DNA from: Auanema rhodensis
Taxonomy: Eukaryota; Nematoda; Chromadorea; Rhabditida; Rhabditidae
DNA: 64,000 bases
Direction of reading: 5' to 3'
NCBI GenBank assembly: GCA_964057225.1
Contig: OZ059899.1
Location: forward strand, 8,370,001 to 8,434,000
Both the position numbers and the translations under genes were made by a program. Shown in pieces: positions 1-14,253 of the stretch; position 1 is the first letter of the stretch, and each line of letters begins with the position of its first letter. The notes below the pieces were generated by a model. That model was not told the DNA's origin. It saw only the letters and a list, made by a program, of their open reading frames with translations, and searched no databases.

Positions 1-1027
1 ATATTACGAATTTAGTGACAAAATAACAGGTGTGAGCATTGTTGTTCTTTATTGATATATTCGAGAACTTTTCAATATGTTGAAATAATTGAATTATAGG
101 TTGATATAGGAAAGATTCGAAAAACATAACTTTCAACAAAATATATAAAAAAAACTTTATATCAGTTTATAGTGGCCATTATTTTGTTTTGAGATAAGAC
201 TTAAAGAAGATAACTTTGAAAAATACACGTGTATTCTGGCAAGTGTGAAGAAAAGACAATTGAGCACCTTTGCCCGTGCCCATGAAACTCTTTTTCATAC
301 ATATGTAAGCTAAATATATTACTATAGTACTAAGCAAACAAGGAAATTATATACCACATTTCCAAGGAAATAAGAACTTTTCAAGTTTCATGCTAATTGG
401 TTTACATGTTTCCTTTGATAAGAAGGCTGAATAAAACCAATGACCTTGGGAGAAAATGATGTCCAGAGACGACTTCTACATCTTGTGAAGGCTATGGCAA
501 AAAATTGGAAATTTTTGGGTTTAATCAAAAAGTCTGACATATGTTTCCTGCCTGCAAGCTCTTCCGCGATTTAATAATGCAACTGACACTCTCGAAATAG
601 AAAATAATTTGGGAAATGGTCGATATGTATTGGAGATCACGTATGTCAAGTACAATTGTAACAGAGCGAAAAGTCTTTTGCTCGGTTGGGAACTCATTTT
701 CATTTCTTTCTACTTTGGTGGAAATATTTAGAATTATGTTTTATTTTGTATTTCATCAAATTCGTAATTTTGAGAGAGAAGAAAAGTTTGAACTTTGTTG
801 TTTCTTTGTGATAAAGATATCAGAAAATAAACTGCGCTCGCTCTTTTTCTATCGATTTTAGTGGGTGTACGTGTCTTTGTGAGAATAGACGCAGTTCTTG
901 CACACGTACCGCCAGTTTCGGAGAAATTAGACTTATTTGTTTTTAATGTTATCGTTTGACCAGAAAATATTTAGCATGATTTTGTATAATACTTTTGGTG
1001 CTTCAGGTATATTTCTCCGGTGACAAA
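1..1027. other. 5' flank of the carboxylase gene, no gene recognised
   Basis: AT-rich sequence with only short chance reading frames and no recognisable protein. A splice-acceptor-like cttcag at 1001-1006 lies 21 nt before the carboxylase start codon and is a plausible spliced-leader trans-splice acceptor. The promoter presumably lies upstream of it. No repeat stands out. Confidence 0.5.
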
Positions 1028-3159
<2,132 letters not shown>

Positions 3160-3441
3160 TTCATCCTGAATATGTGCGCTGAAAATTGTTCATTTATATA
3201 ATTCTGTTGCATTTTATTACGTCAAGTTTCAGAGAATTTAAAGTTTGTATATATGGCATAAGTGTGCTTGAGAAAGCTACTGATGACTTAAGTGTTTTTA
3301 TAGATTGTTATGAATAGCTCAAATTTTATATTTGTTTTTTTTTGCCGAGAAATTAATGATTTATTAAATTGAGGTAATTTTTCTCTGTACAGATATGTAG
3401 CATTATTATTATTATTATCAAACTAGATGGAAATCCGTTTC
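3160..3441. other. Shared 3' intergenic region of two convergent genes
   Basis: AT-rich spacer of 282 bp carrying the 3' ends of the carboxylase (+) and warthog (-) genes. It contains a short run of att triplets at about 3402-3418. I could not assign polyadenylation signals with certainty. Confidence 0.5.
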
Positions 3442-5056
3442 TTACAAAACTCCAAAGAATTTTGCAATATTTGTTAAAATAGCTTTTTGCATTGGGGGGA
3501 TCACATTTTCCACGTCTTCTACAGAAGGAATTTCGAATTTGGGTAAATCTTCTAATTTTGGAAGAGTAATTGGAGGGAGTGTTGGAAGTGGTGTTACGCC
3601 AAGTTGGCTTAAGTCAAGCATTCCTGAGTTTGGAGCACTTGGAAGTGCTGTACGTTTGTCATCAGCTGGCTTAGCTTGATCTCCTTGCTGATAGTTTTGT
3701 TGATAACCTTAAAAAGTTCTTGTTTAGGTTATAGAGAATTAGAGATTATAAAGGATACCGTTCATATTTTGTTGATTGTATTGCTGATAGTTATATGGCT
3801 GTTGTTGATAGGCCTGTTGGCTGTATTGCGCTTGAGGCTGTTGCTGGGGCTGATAATTTTGTTGATTATACTGGTTGGGAGCTTGCACATATTGTTGATT
3901 ATTTGAACTCTGTGTATGAAAATTATATAAAAAATGAAGATAAATACGAAAAACATACAATATCGGAAGGATTAGCTGCGACTTGAACAGAATTTGGTAC
4001 ACCAAATGCCTTACTTTTGATCTAAAAATGATGCTTGTTCAACTACAATCTTTAATAAGTAACATACGTCCTTTGAATGAACTACCACATCTCCATCAAG
4101 ATTTCTCAGTACAGCGCTGTTCGATACAGTCAAGTCTGCAAGGAACAGAAATTGTGAAACGAATGTATACTTATTCACCTTCTCCATCTGAACTATCAGA
4201 GCATGTAAAACGTCTAACATAAACGGAATATTCAATTCTAAAGTTAGAAAACATTTGAGAAAAAGACCGGTAAATATAACGAACGTTCCATTATTATACA
4301 CATTTTTTTTAATATTCGAGATATAGTCAAAGGCTAGAAGACGATCATTCTCAATTACTTCTCCTCCAATGAATATTTGACCCTACACATTTAAATAATT
4401 TAGAGCTAGAAGGTGTATCTATACCTGTTGAATAGGGGCGATTCCTCTATCTTCAGAGTCGGATAAGGGAGCATACGAGCAACACCGAACCTAAAAGTAT
4501 GAAAGATTAAAAATAGCTACTCTAGAAAATCGAATAAATTCTTTTTCAGTTTTCTTTTATTGTTAACAATCTATTTGTTCAAAATGTTCCGATTTCATTA
4601 AGCATTCGGAGAGCGGAAACTCTTACTTGGAAATCAGGTCGGTACGCATTGGTTTGTGGAGAAATACCTCCAATCCATTCTCCAGTTTCGCATCCATTTG
4701 ATCGGTAATGTTCAGAACATTGCTGAAATATAGTTCATTCTAAATATTTTAGAGAAAATTAGTGAATACAGCTATTTGTGGTTCATCGTTAATCAAATTG
4801 GCTGGTCTAACTAGTTGATCTGATCTTCTGAGATACCTGGAGATGATGATACACAGTTAAAGAATTACCAATTTTTTAAACTAACCCGTCTTCTTTTCCA
4901 TTTATACTGTAAAATTGAGCAGTATCAGATGCACGAGTACCGTTTTTGTTCCAACCAAAGCATCGTGGTCGAGCACAGCCGAGCACAGGATGACCTGATC
5001 TCAAACTCTGGAATATAGTCACTGATGTATGAGAGATTACAATAAATATATGAATT

Positions 5057-5155
<99 letters not shown>

Positions 5156-5274
5156 CTTGAAAAGAATAATACCTGGAAAGTGAAAGGAATTGCTGATTGT
5201 CCACAATAAGAGGCTGATGTGTAAGTAATAACACAAGTAATTGCTAATATTATGAGAATCTTGCAGTTAGACAT
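3442..5274 (-). CDS. Warthog-family hedgehog-related secreted protein lacking a Hint domain
   Basis: Exons on the minus strand: 5274-5173, 5007-4886, 4836-4770, 4722-4627, 4490-4425, 4382-4285, 4237-4179, 4135-4068, 4021-3959, 3909-3759 and 3707-3442, giving 385 residues. Residues 1-21 form a signal peptide. They are followed by a Cys-rich domain with the Wart signature as I recall it: [30 protein letters not shown], a W-GGI block, [30 protein letters not shown] and a YVRRFTC end. Such proteins act in the nematode cuticle and in moulting. Instead of the C-terminal Hint autoprocessing domain, the protein has a Gln/Tyr/Asn-rich stretch of about 55 residues and a Pro/Leu-rich tail. Some C. elegans warthog proteins also lack Hint. 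The family call rests on motif memory; no alignment was run. An uninterrupted (AT)45 run lies in the first intron. The ATG follows a ttttcag acceptor directly. Confidence 0.85.
5062..5151. repeat. (AT)45 dinucleotide microsatellite inside warthog intron 1
   Basis: An uninterrupted alternating AT run of about 90 bp within the 165-nt first intron of the warthog gene. It starts about 20 nt beyond the 5' splice site in transcript sense. Reading frames with Tyr-Ile runs across it are artefacts. Confidence 0.97.
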
Positions 5275-5281
5275 CTGAAAA
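5275..5281 (-). promoter_or_regulatory. Probable spliced-leader acceptor before warthog start codon
   Basis: On the minus strand the sequence ttttcag immediately precedes the ATG of the warthog gene, with no intervening base. No upstream coding exon is evident, so a trans-splice acceptor is the simplest reading. Confidence 0.5.
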
Positions 5282-7306
5282 TATAATATTCCAAGTGATT
5301 AGAATATTTATTTGTAAAGAGAAATAAAGAATCAAATTAAATGTATATGATCGAAATAGTGCTAGTTGGGGATGAAATGTTAGAAGTGGTGCTCGATTTT
5401 TTGTGAATAGTTATGTAAAATCATAAAGCTCATTGACAGTTTTATTTCTCGAGAACCAGCGTAGTGCTGGCCTGGAAGTTCCAGTGAAAAGAAAAGACCG
5501 ACGATAGAGACGACTACCATGGATAAGAGGAGAAAGTTGAATGAAATGGAGAGCCGTTCAATTGGGTCACTTTGAACCAGAATTCGTCGATAAGCCCAAT
5601 CCTAGAAAGCGCTCCTTCTTCCGTTCATCTGACCGTCAGTCTGTCTGGACACGCACCACATCCCAAGCATTCAGCAATCTGAATCTACCTTATCTTACTC
5701 AGTGAAAAAGAGCGTGAAAAAAACACTAAGTAGTCTTTACACACCAACTAATATATTCTGCAGCATATTTCAGAAAGAACAGAATAGGTTTTCTGATCTT
5801 TCAGATTCAGATAATATCTGAATATCAGCAAAAAGGTTTTGATAAATTCAATATATATATCCTATTAAGGGTATTGGAACAAAACATTTTGATTAAAAAC
5901 GGATATGATATGTTCTCAAGTTGATTTACAATTCAAGAATTTCATGATTTTTATATAGTTTTCAATAACGAAGATTTGTATCAAATACATTTGCGAGATC
6001 TGAAATAATTTATCCCGAAAATGTTCAGATCGCGTTCAACAAAGTCACATAAATTTCATCTTATTCTGTTGCATTACAATTAACCCTCAGGGAAGATTAA
6101 CGTTTGGTATGAATACGAAGACAACAATTGACGTTTTTATGGAAATCACTGGGTACTAAACTCTTTGAATTGTAGCCGATGCGTGTTCAAAATCTTTTCC
6201 CCCCTTTCCAACGATTCCAACGTTGTTTCGAGCTTGGGAAAGTAGGCAGATGCTAAAAGAATAATTGAGAGATATGAGGTGAATTAAATGTTCGTTTTTC
6301 CCGTGTTGGCGTTGTAAAGCATTGTGAAACGTTGAAGAATTGAATGTTAGTCAGAGGGTGAGATTAATAAAGAAAGACAAAGACATCCTAAAAGAGATGA
6401 AACCCATATTGAGAGATAGAGAATATAAGAAAACTTCGAAGTGATGGGTGATGGAGAGATGTTGCATAGAGAGTCAGCTGAAACATTGAAAAGAAATTGA
6501 TAATCGGAGAAATAGACTGAAGCCGTTAGCAGAATACTGGAGACCACAGACCGAGCCAGGAATAGTTCTAAAGACATCTTAGACAGAGGTAGCTAGGTAA
6601 ACCGGCTTTCCCCTTGTCTCGAACAATGAAGAGTAACAGTGCGTTGACTACATCGATCAAAATCCGAAATCTTTCTTTCGATCTCACAAGATAACGCTTA
6701 CAGCTTACTGGATATCTAGGTGAACAATACTATTTATGTTCGTTGAAATTGTTATTATTGAATGGAAATGAATTCTCAAATTAAGTAGTCAAATGAGAAA
6801 TAATGCGTTTCTAGAACAAAACACCTTATAAGGAAATAAATAGCAAGATTTGGAGATCATAGGGTTGTACTGGAAAGTGAAGTCGTTCATTAACTTTTAT
6901 CAATTTCAATCCTAAGCTGTTTGAACGGTGATCAAAACTGACTATAATTCATTACGTAATATTTCAATTTTTGAATAATAGTAATATATTCAAACATGAA
7001 TTAAAACTCTTCAAAGTCTTGGAACTTTTTGCACTTTTTCGCATGTTTTTCATAAAAAATCTTTTTTTTTCAATCAGAATTTCGTTGTATTGGATTTTAG
7101 TTTGAAAATCTTACCCGAATCAAAAGTTCTATCTTTCCCATTACAAACCCTTACTCTCTATTTTAGGCACTATTTTTCGTCAAATATGTTGGAGGGTGGG
7201 GTAGAAAAACTGCGCTGACGACGCGTTTTTCTGAATGTTTCAGTTTTTGTATGCAAAATCCACCAACTCATAGCCAGTTTTTTCAGGTGGTCATGTGAAA
7301 AAAGAA
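5282..7306. other. Intergenic region between divergent warthog and collagen genes
   Basis: About 2 kb without a recognisable gene. Blocks at 5440-5720 and 6100-6720 are visibly less AT-rich than the surroundings and could hold regulatory sequence. Short frames here, such as one on the minus strand at 6347-6577, show no splice context or family similarity that I recognise. Confidence 0.5.
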
Positions 7307-7314
7307 TATAAAAA
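7307..7314 (+). promoter_or_regulatory. TATA box of the collagen gene
   Basis: The sequence tataaaaa ends 28 nt before the collagen start codon. A ttcag at 7330-7334 could be the initiator or a leader acceptor. The short spacing favours direct transcription initiation near 7335. Confidence 0.55.
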
Positions 7315-7342
7315 GAGATGAAAAAAAAATTCAGCTAGAAGA

Positions 7343-8369
7343 ATGACTTACTTCGGTTACGCTAGTGCCGGCATCTGCTGCGTCGGTGTGTTTGCAGCTT
7401 TAATTGCTGTTGGCAACATTGTCAGCGATATCAACGAACTCCGTGATGAGGTTTGTTAAGCTTTCTGTTTTTTCCAGAAGCAAAAGATATATTCATATTT
7501 AACGTATACTCTGATTAGGTCGAGCACAGAATGGATGAATTCAAAGTTATGGTGGATGATACTTGGGATCGCCTCTTGATTCTTCAAAGCCCAAGTGGAA
7601 AGTCTGATAACGCTATGCCTAGCATTTTCAGAAAGAAGAGGTAAAAATTTACTAAAAAAAAACAGAAAACATAGTTCTGTTTAGATATGTCTACCCAGGA
7701 ATGTGCAACTGCAATGCTAACAGCAACGGATGCCCAGCTGGACCTCCAGGACCACCAGGACCACCAGGACCACGTGGAGACGAAGGACTTTCTGGTGACG
7801 ATGGAAAACCAGGAGCCAGCGGAATTTCTCTTTTGGCTACCCATGATCTCCCAGGAGGTTGCATCAAGTGCCCACCTGGACCACAAGGACCACAAGGATC
7901 ACAAGGACCAGCAGGACCACAAGGATTCCCAGGATCCGTTGGAAAGGTTGGACCAGCCGGAGATGATGGTGAACAAGGACCACAAGGACCACTCGGAGAG
8001 CAAGGGCCACAAGGAAACCCAGGATTTGATGGACCCACTGGTCCAGACGGACTTCCAGGAACCATCGCATTCCCAGGAGCTCCAGGACAACCAGGAGAGC
8101 CAGGATGGCCAGGAGAGGCTGGACTTCCAGGACTTGCTGGTGTCCCAGGACTCGATGGAGCTGACGGACCACAAGGACCACCAGGAAACGCTGGAACTCC
8201 AGGACACGATGGATTCCCAGGACTTCCAGGAGGTGTTGGATTGGCCGGAAAGCCAGGAGCCGACGCTAACTACTGTCCATGCCCACAAAGACAAGACTCT
8301 GGACCATCTCCAGCTGTTACTGGAAACGATGGCAATGGAAACAGCGGATACAGAAACAGACGTCTCTGA
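7343..8369 (+). CDS. Cuticle collagen with Col_cuticle_N domain
   Basis: Structural protein of the nematode cuticle, 304 residues from three exons: 7343-7450, 7519-7640 and 7685-8369. The N-terminus (residues 1-77) has the collagen N-terminal layout: a short start, a hydrophobic membrane-anchor stretch ([13 protein letters not shown]), then [12 protein letters not shown] at residues 74-77 fits the RxxR subtilisin-like processing site that frees the secreted part. Next comes a Cys pair in [13 protein letters not shown], a Gly-X-Y block opening with three GPP triplets, an interruption with GGCIKCPPG, and a longer Gly-X-Y region to about residue 275 that ends in CPCPQ. The tail is Asn/Gly/Arg-rich. 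Codons are strongly biased to CCA and GGA, typical of highly expressed worm collagens. The cysteine spacing would assign the subgroup by alignment; I do not assign a named gene. Confidence 0.95.
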
Positions 8370-8403
8370 ACAAAGCAAAAATTTTAAATCTCCAACAAAA
8401 TAT

Positions 8404-8409
8404 AATAAA
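8404..8409 (+). terminator. AATAAA polyadenylation signal of the collagen gene
   Basis: An aataaa hexamer 34 nt after the collagen stop codon, followed by a T-rich stretch. Confidence 0.6.
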
Positions 8410-11400
8410 TGTTTTGTTCTTATTCTATTTGCTTATAATATTTATTTGTACTTCAAAAAAACTCATAACAGTAGTTTGAAAATTGAAAAGTATTAATTTT
8501 TGCTACTCTAGAAAGGAGTCGAGTCACCTATGTTCTTTCAAAGAAAAATCAAATAAAAAAACAACAGAAATTCGATTCAACTTCACTTCAGAATTACAAA
8601 CAAAAAAATGGAAAGCTATGATATATAATCACATTTTGCGTGTTTTTCATTTTAATATTTTATATTTCTTAATTAGTTTTAAATCCATTTAGTTAAAAAT
8701 CTTCAAGCCCTCTCTATTGTTTCAGCTGATCATATTGTGTTTGATGTTTCGTCATATGGAGATTTAGCTTTGGTCGTTATATCTGCATCTTATTCTGCAA
8801 CAGCTGCAGTAGCCCAGAGCACGATGATCGCACGTGTATGATGACAGAATAAGAACATAGCAGAAGAAGTCCACGAAAAGCTAGCCGTTGATCTGACATT
8901 GTCGTCCTTCCACTCTTGTCAACAGGACATTTCATTTTGTCACCGTTGAGAGCATGCTTGACGTGGCACTAATGAGCTCTGTAGACCCACATTTCATGTC
9001 AAAACCCAGTGTTTGATAATTGCCAATCCTTCATGGCACGTCCTGTCTGAAATCCATTTTCTTTTCTACGATTCGGCCCAGAAACGAAGACGATCACGGG
9101 TTTCGATATGTGCCGGCTTTTTTTTTAACAGATTTCTTCCAGTTATTGATGTCTTTACTGCCATTTTAGTTCTTGCTTCTTGTTTTAAGTCGCTTCGTGC
9201 TCAGAGCATCCTTCCCGTTCTCTAGCTCATCATTATTCCTTGGCTCTCAACAAACCAACATCAGCGGTTTAAGTTTTTTTGTTTATACGTTACACCAAGA
9301 ACACAAGCCGGTTCTGGAAGATTTTTTTTAAAATTTACCTGAATAGTCTTCTCCTTGTTTTTAGCGTCTCAGATGATTCAAAGACAACAGCGTTAACTTT
9401 TGCAACCCACTTGAATACAACTATATATTATAAATACAAAATGTGATAAACGTATTTAATAAATATACAAATAATATATATTCATACATAGTATCTCTTT
9501 ATGAATAAAACCAATACCTCCAGTTTTTGCTTCAAATTGTTGTGGTGATGTTTACACCGCACATATCATTCCTGCCTAGTTCTGTCTATTTATGGAAAAA
9601 AGTGACTTCTGTTCGTACTCTTCGTTTCATTCTCCTATAAGCCAAAATAAATGTCTTTTGTATTCAAAATGAGTGAAGAGTAGACGTCTCACAGCCCTGG
9701 GATCTGCATATTTTTGCTTTTTGCTTTTTTTCGTTTGCTTGCTTCTTTGCCTCTTAATAACTTATTTTAAAATGTTCTATTCAGTGAATAAAAGAAAATG
9801 TTCTGAAAAAATTCTTTTTCTATGTTCTGTTAAAATCGTTTTCATTCAATATTTGGTACAAATTACAAATTAATTGCACTTCTACTCCTATTATCATTAG
9901 TACTCTACCTAAGTTCGTACTGATCTTTCACATTTAATATTAAAAGAATAAAGTAGATGGCCAAAAAAATTGCAATTTAGTTTACAATTCGGATTTACGA
10001 AATCCCTGATTTGCACTTTCTTTAGAAGCTTTTCAGAGTTTCAAACTAGTAAATCGAATATTTAGCTTGTTGAGGCAACTATATGAGGTAATAGATACAT
10101 TAAGGACTAGCGATTTTACAATTAGGCATGACCCAAAATGCTTTTTCTGCTTGAAAACGACGTCGTAAAGTCAGTTTCACAGGATTTTTATGTTCAGACA
10201 AAACAAAGATGGAAATCTATGGCAACTTATAGCTGACATCGAAACTGATATGTCAACGACTACGATGTATGAAATCATCTAAGCAAATATTAATATTGTG
10301 GATGAGAGGAGATGACTAAAAGAACCTAGTAATCGCCTACTGAAATTGAACAAGAAGAAGGTTTTTTCATATTGTTTTTACAACGATTTTCAATATGCAT
10401 TTATGAATTGCGAAGTGCAGAAAATGACAAACAAACCTTAATCCTTATGCAGTTTGAGATTAATGTATCTCTTCAGTGGCTTAAGATTGTCCATTACTAT
10501 GCAAAGAGATCTATATAAAGGTAGAAGGTTATAGAAAAAGGTTGGAATATTTTGTAAGCATATGGCTATAGCACAATTAGGAAACAGCTTGCAAGGTCAA
10601 AGGTAAGAATTTTTTGTTTACATTCAAATTCATATTGGAAGACATTACTTATCTTTTTTTTTCGCATTTTTCATTTTACATGAATATATACATATTTCAC
10701 AAAAAAATGATCAAAGAATTATTGACATTGTTTTTATTTCCCAAATGCAACTCAGTTATTATGCAATTCTTCGGTCTATGCACAATGAACCATAATATGT
10801 TAGGATGATGGAATTTTTGATCATTACTAATGTGATAATAAAAGAAAAAAATCGTTTTTTATAGCTTCAGCTAGAAACTTCTGAAAAAAATTGAATTTAT
10901 GTTTAATTTATTTATTCCATAACTTTTCTGACAGGTTTCCTTTTCTAGTACATATAGGGGTTTTTTGAATCTAAGTGTCTTCTCTTCTCTTTTGATGCCC
11001 TAATGAAAGCATATTTCTCTTTTCATTCCACTTTTCATATTCATCTATTTCTTTTGAATAATTAAGAAACATGATGACAATTAAGATAAAAGAAATTCAA
11101 AAGCTTATGATTATTAAACAATGTGCCATGTCCTTAAGTGTTGTCAGTTTTAAGTTAATAGAGTTTCTGGTGATTCGTAATTAATCAAGAAAAGATTTCT
11201 TTTCATGATTCTTATTTCAAAGTCCTTATAAACACATTCAATACAAACCCTTTTTCCCTCTCTTTTTAAAAAATTTATTTTTAATATTTGAATACATAAT
11301 ACGCAAATTTATTATATTCTCTAATATTTTTTCCAACATAAATCTTGCCTTGTACTCTAAGCTGAATAGTTCAGCAGCCTATATAGAAATTCATCTCTCG

Positions 11401-14183
11401 GCTCTCTTTTTCGATTTTCATATTTTTTTTTTGGTATTTTCAATCTCTATTCGACAACCCTATTGAATATTGTGGTTCAAAACTATTAGAATTTGCGGAA
11501 ACTATGAAACTTTCTTTTTTATTTCGGAACATTCGAAACTTTGTTGAAAATGCCTTTCATCTCTATTACATTACGTTTTTTTTGTTGAATTTTGGATGAA
11601 TTTTATTTTCTAACATATAAGATAATCTTAGAAAACGGAAAAGAAAATTCAAATTCTATCTGGTTAACTTTGTTAGTATGTTCCAATTATATAAGCTATT
11701 GTTTTCTGATAGTTTATTTTTTTTTACTTCGCTTTTCAAAATATATTTTTTAGCTTTGTCTACTTTATATAATCTAGCAAACTATTATTGTTCATTATTT
11801 ATAAAAACATGTTTAGAAATATTTATAAAATTAGTTAACCACGTCTTAAACATACAAAATGAAATACTTTCATATAATGTGAATTTTAAAAAGAAGAAAG
11901 CTCTAAAGTGAATTGTTGTGTACTTTGAAGATGACTACTTGCACTGAAATTTTCCACAACATATGATACTCAAGAATATTTAATGAGGAATCGTGTAACA
12001 AATTCTTAATGGAATCTAAATCAACAAAGACTTGACTGTGAAACATCTCCTTGAAGTATTCTATGAAACCTGCTCGTTAGAACGAATTTTCATATTCTCA
12101 ATAAAAAGAATAAAACTATATTTCATTCGCGAAATATCAATTTTTGTTATTCTAATCAAGCTTATTCAATCTTCTTTGATGCTTTAGCTGTTAAAATCTT
12201 AGTTTTCGTCAGCCAAAAACTTAAATTTCTTCCGGGCTATGATTGTAAGCGTATCCAATTCGCTTTTCAAACTTTTCTAGCTAAGCTTTTCACAAACTCC
12301 TGGGCTATTTTGTTTTGACTTTTAATATTTTTTTATGATCAGACGTCTTGTTTTTCGAATGGATTATTATGTCATTCAGAGAAATTCAACAAACTTCTTC
12401 ATATGAAAATCTTTCTATAATATTTCCGTAGTAGTTGAATCCTTATCGCTTAGAACAACTACACTTTAGGAATATTCTCTTCCTTTATTTTCTGGTATTA
12501 TATATTATGTGATTTGTACGTGGAAGTTCACGTGTAACAAGCTAACTCATAAACCTCATTTTTTCTATGCTGGAGGCACTGAATGGTTGCTATTCATATC
12601 TCTAACTCTCTTCAACTTTAAGTATCTTTTCGTATCTCTTTATTTCTCTCAATCTCACTAGACCTCGCAGTTCCTCATTTTTCTCATTTTTCTAAATTTC
12701 TTCTCCAACTTGTTCATCCCTCTTTCATGTAATTTAATTCAAAGCTTCAAAACAATTTATTTCCTGTAAAATCAAATCTCGAACGCAATTATCTCACCTG
12801 AGGCGAAGTTAGCAGGCAGATGAAAAAACAGAATGGCATGCTACTCCCCATAGTGAAGAGCTGAAGCGGTATGATGAAAAGGGTTCATCCATCCGTTCGT
12901 TGTAGTTGTTGTGTTGTCGTAGTTGTAACTATTGATATGTGGCACGTCTCTATACATATATGTATGAAAGTGTGTGTGTGTATATGTATGCGATGGAGAT
13001 GAAGCGTATGACCCACATCAAGTTGCTAAGGATGCCATTGGTGTTGGCTATAATCATCATGTAAAATGTACAAAACTATCTCATAAATGATGTGTTCTAA
13101 ATCATCTGTACTTTATGTTTTCTGTTCTTAAACTAAAGAATATTATTTGTTTCATTCTTATCGCATCTTCTGAAATTACATGTCCACATCATGTATATCA
13201 TTCAGCCAGGAAGTTGACAACGATCCTGACCTCCATGAATATGAGCAAGCATCTTATCCTCATTATAAATGTTCTTTATTCAGTCTGTTCCTTATGTAAC
13301 TTTACTCATTTTAATGTTTTACTTGCTACAGCAGCAAAATAAAGGATTTTCTTAATATATATTTTTCTCATCAACATTTTTTCCTCGTTGATCACGTTCT
13401 GAATACTAAAGAAAAAAATAATTATATGGATTTAGCTGTTATTAGAAGAATGTACATCACACACATTCTTGCAGCAACATATGAACATATGTATGTATGT
13501 TCTGCTCATTTTCAAACTTATATAGTTTTACTATCGCCTCTATAACATATTTTTTTTATGATTGTTCGGTATTGCCGTTATTCTCTTCATCATTAATTCA
13601 CGTATCGTCTTTTTTACTCTCTTATTCCTACCCAATATTTCGGTTGTTGTGCTTTAAATTAGCCTCAATGCTACCTTGACAAATGTTTTTTAGCGGCTCT
13701 TCTTTTTACCAGTGTTAAACTCTCCAATCTCTCATTTTCATGCATTCTGCTTTACCATCTCTTTTTAGACTCCAATGTAGTTGCTTTTTTTCTTTCGAAT
13801 TTTTTCTTTGCCGTATTTCATGCTTTGTGCTTCTGCCCCACAGGTCACAACAGCATCCCTATTCAGATAGTTGACAACATTGCAGTAATGCTTTCACCTA
13901 GCCGCCAGAACATTTTTCATTTCAGTAGTTTTGCTCTTTCTTTTTCCGTTCTCAAATCAAAAAATACACAAGAGATTTAGGTTATATTTTCATCATTTTG
14001 GTATTTTTTGTTTTTTTAACCGTGTTTTTGCTTTCCAACTGTCATACATATGTACGTATTATTTTTATATTTGTTTTTGCCTCATTAAGATTTGATTTGC
14101 TATTACAATGCTTTCAGTATGTTTCAGAAAACGACTATAAGAACATTCACGTATCTTCCCATCTGGTAAATCTTCCAGTTCTC

Positions 14184-14253
14184 ATGAATCGTTTTGACTC
14201 TTGTCGAAACTCACGGTATTCACGACGCGGCAGCTTATTTCATGGTGATCAAT
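14184..14253 (+). CDS. Candidate alternative first coding exon of the Shaw channel
   Basis: The ATG at 14184 opens 23 codons plus one base, ending at a consensus donor (aat|gtaagt). The residues include RNSRYSRRGSLFHGDQ, a basic, Ser-rich stretch with an RRGS kinase-type motif. The phase (one leftover base) matches the channel acceptor at 19020 exactly. Splicing would give a Cys codon and then [13 protein letters not shown], replacing the 15 residues of the exon at 17652-17697. The local sequence is less AT-rich than its surroundings. Alternative N-termini before the T1 domain are common in Kv channels. This could still be chance: no transcript was examined. Confidence 0.35.

Noticed and set aside
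4925-5274. Minus-strand frames with long Tyr-Ile runs
   Set aside because: They are translations of the (AT)45 microsatellite in warthog intron 1. The true first exon ends at 5173.
7584-8496. Long frames rich in Asp-His-Gln or Trp-Ser across the collagen exon
   Set aside because: Shadows of the Gly-X-Y coding sequence in other frames. The collagen frame has the correct start, introns, RxxR site and cysteines.
10140-10620. Possible transposase remnant
   Set aside because: A few phrases looked reminiscent of mariner-like sequence, but there is no frame of useful length, no terminal inverted repeats and no conserved catalytic block.
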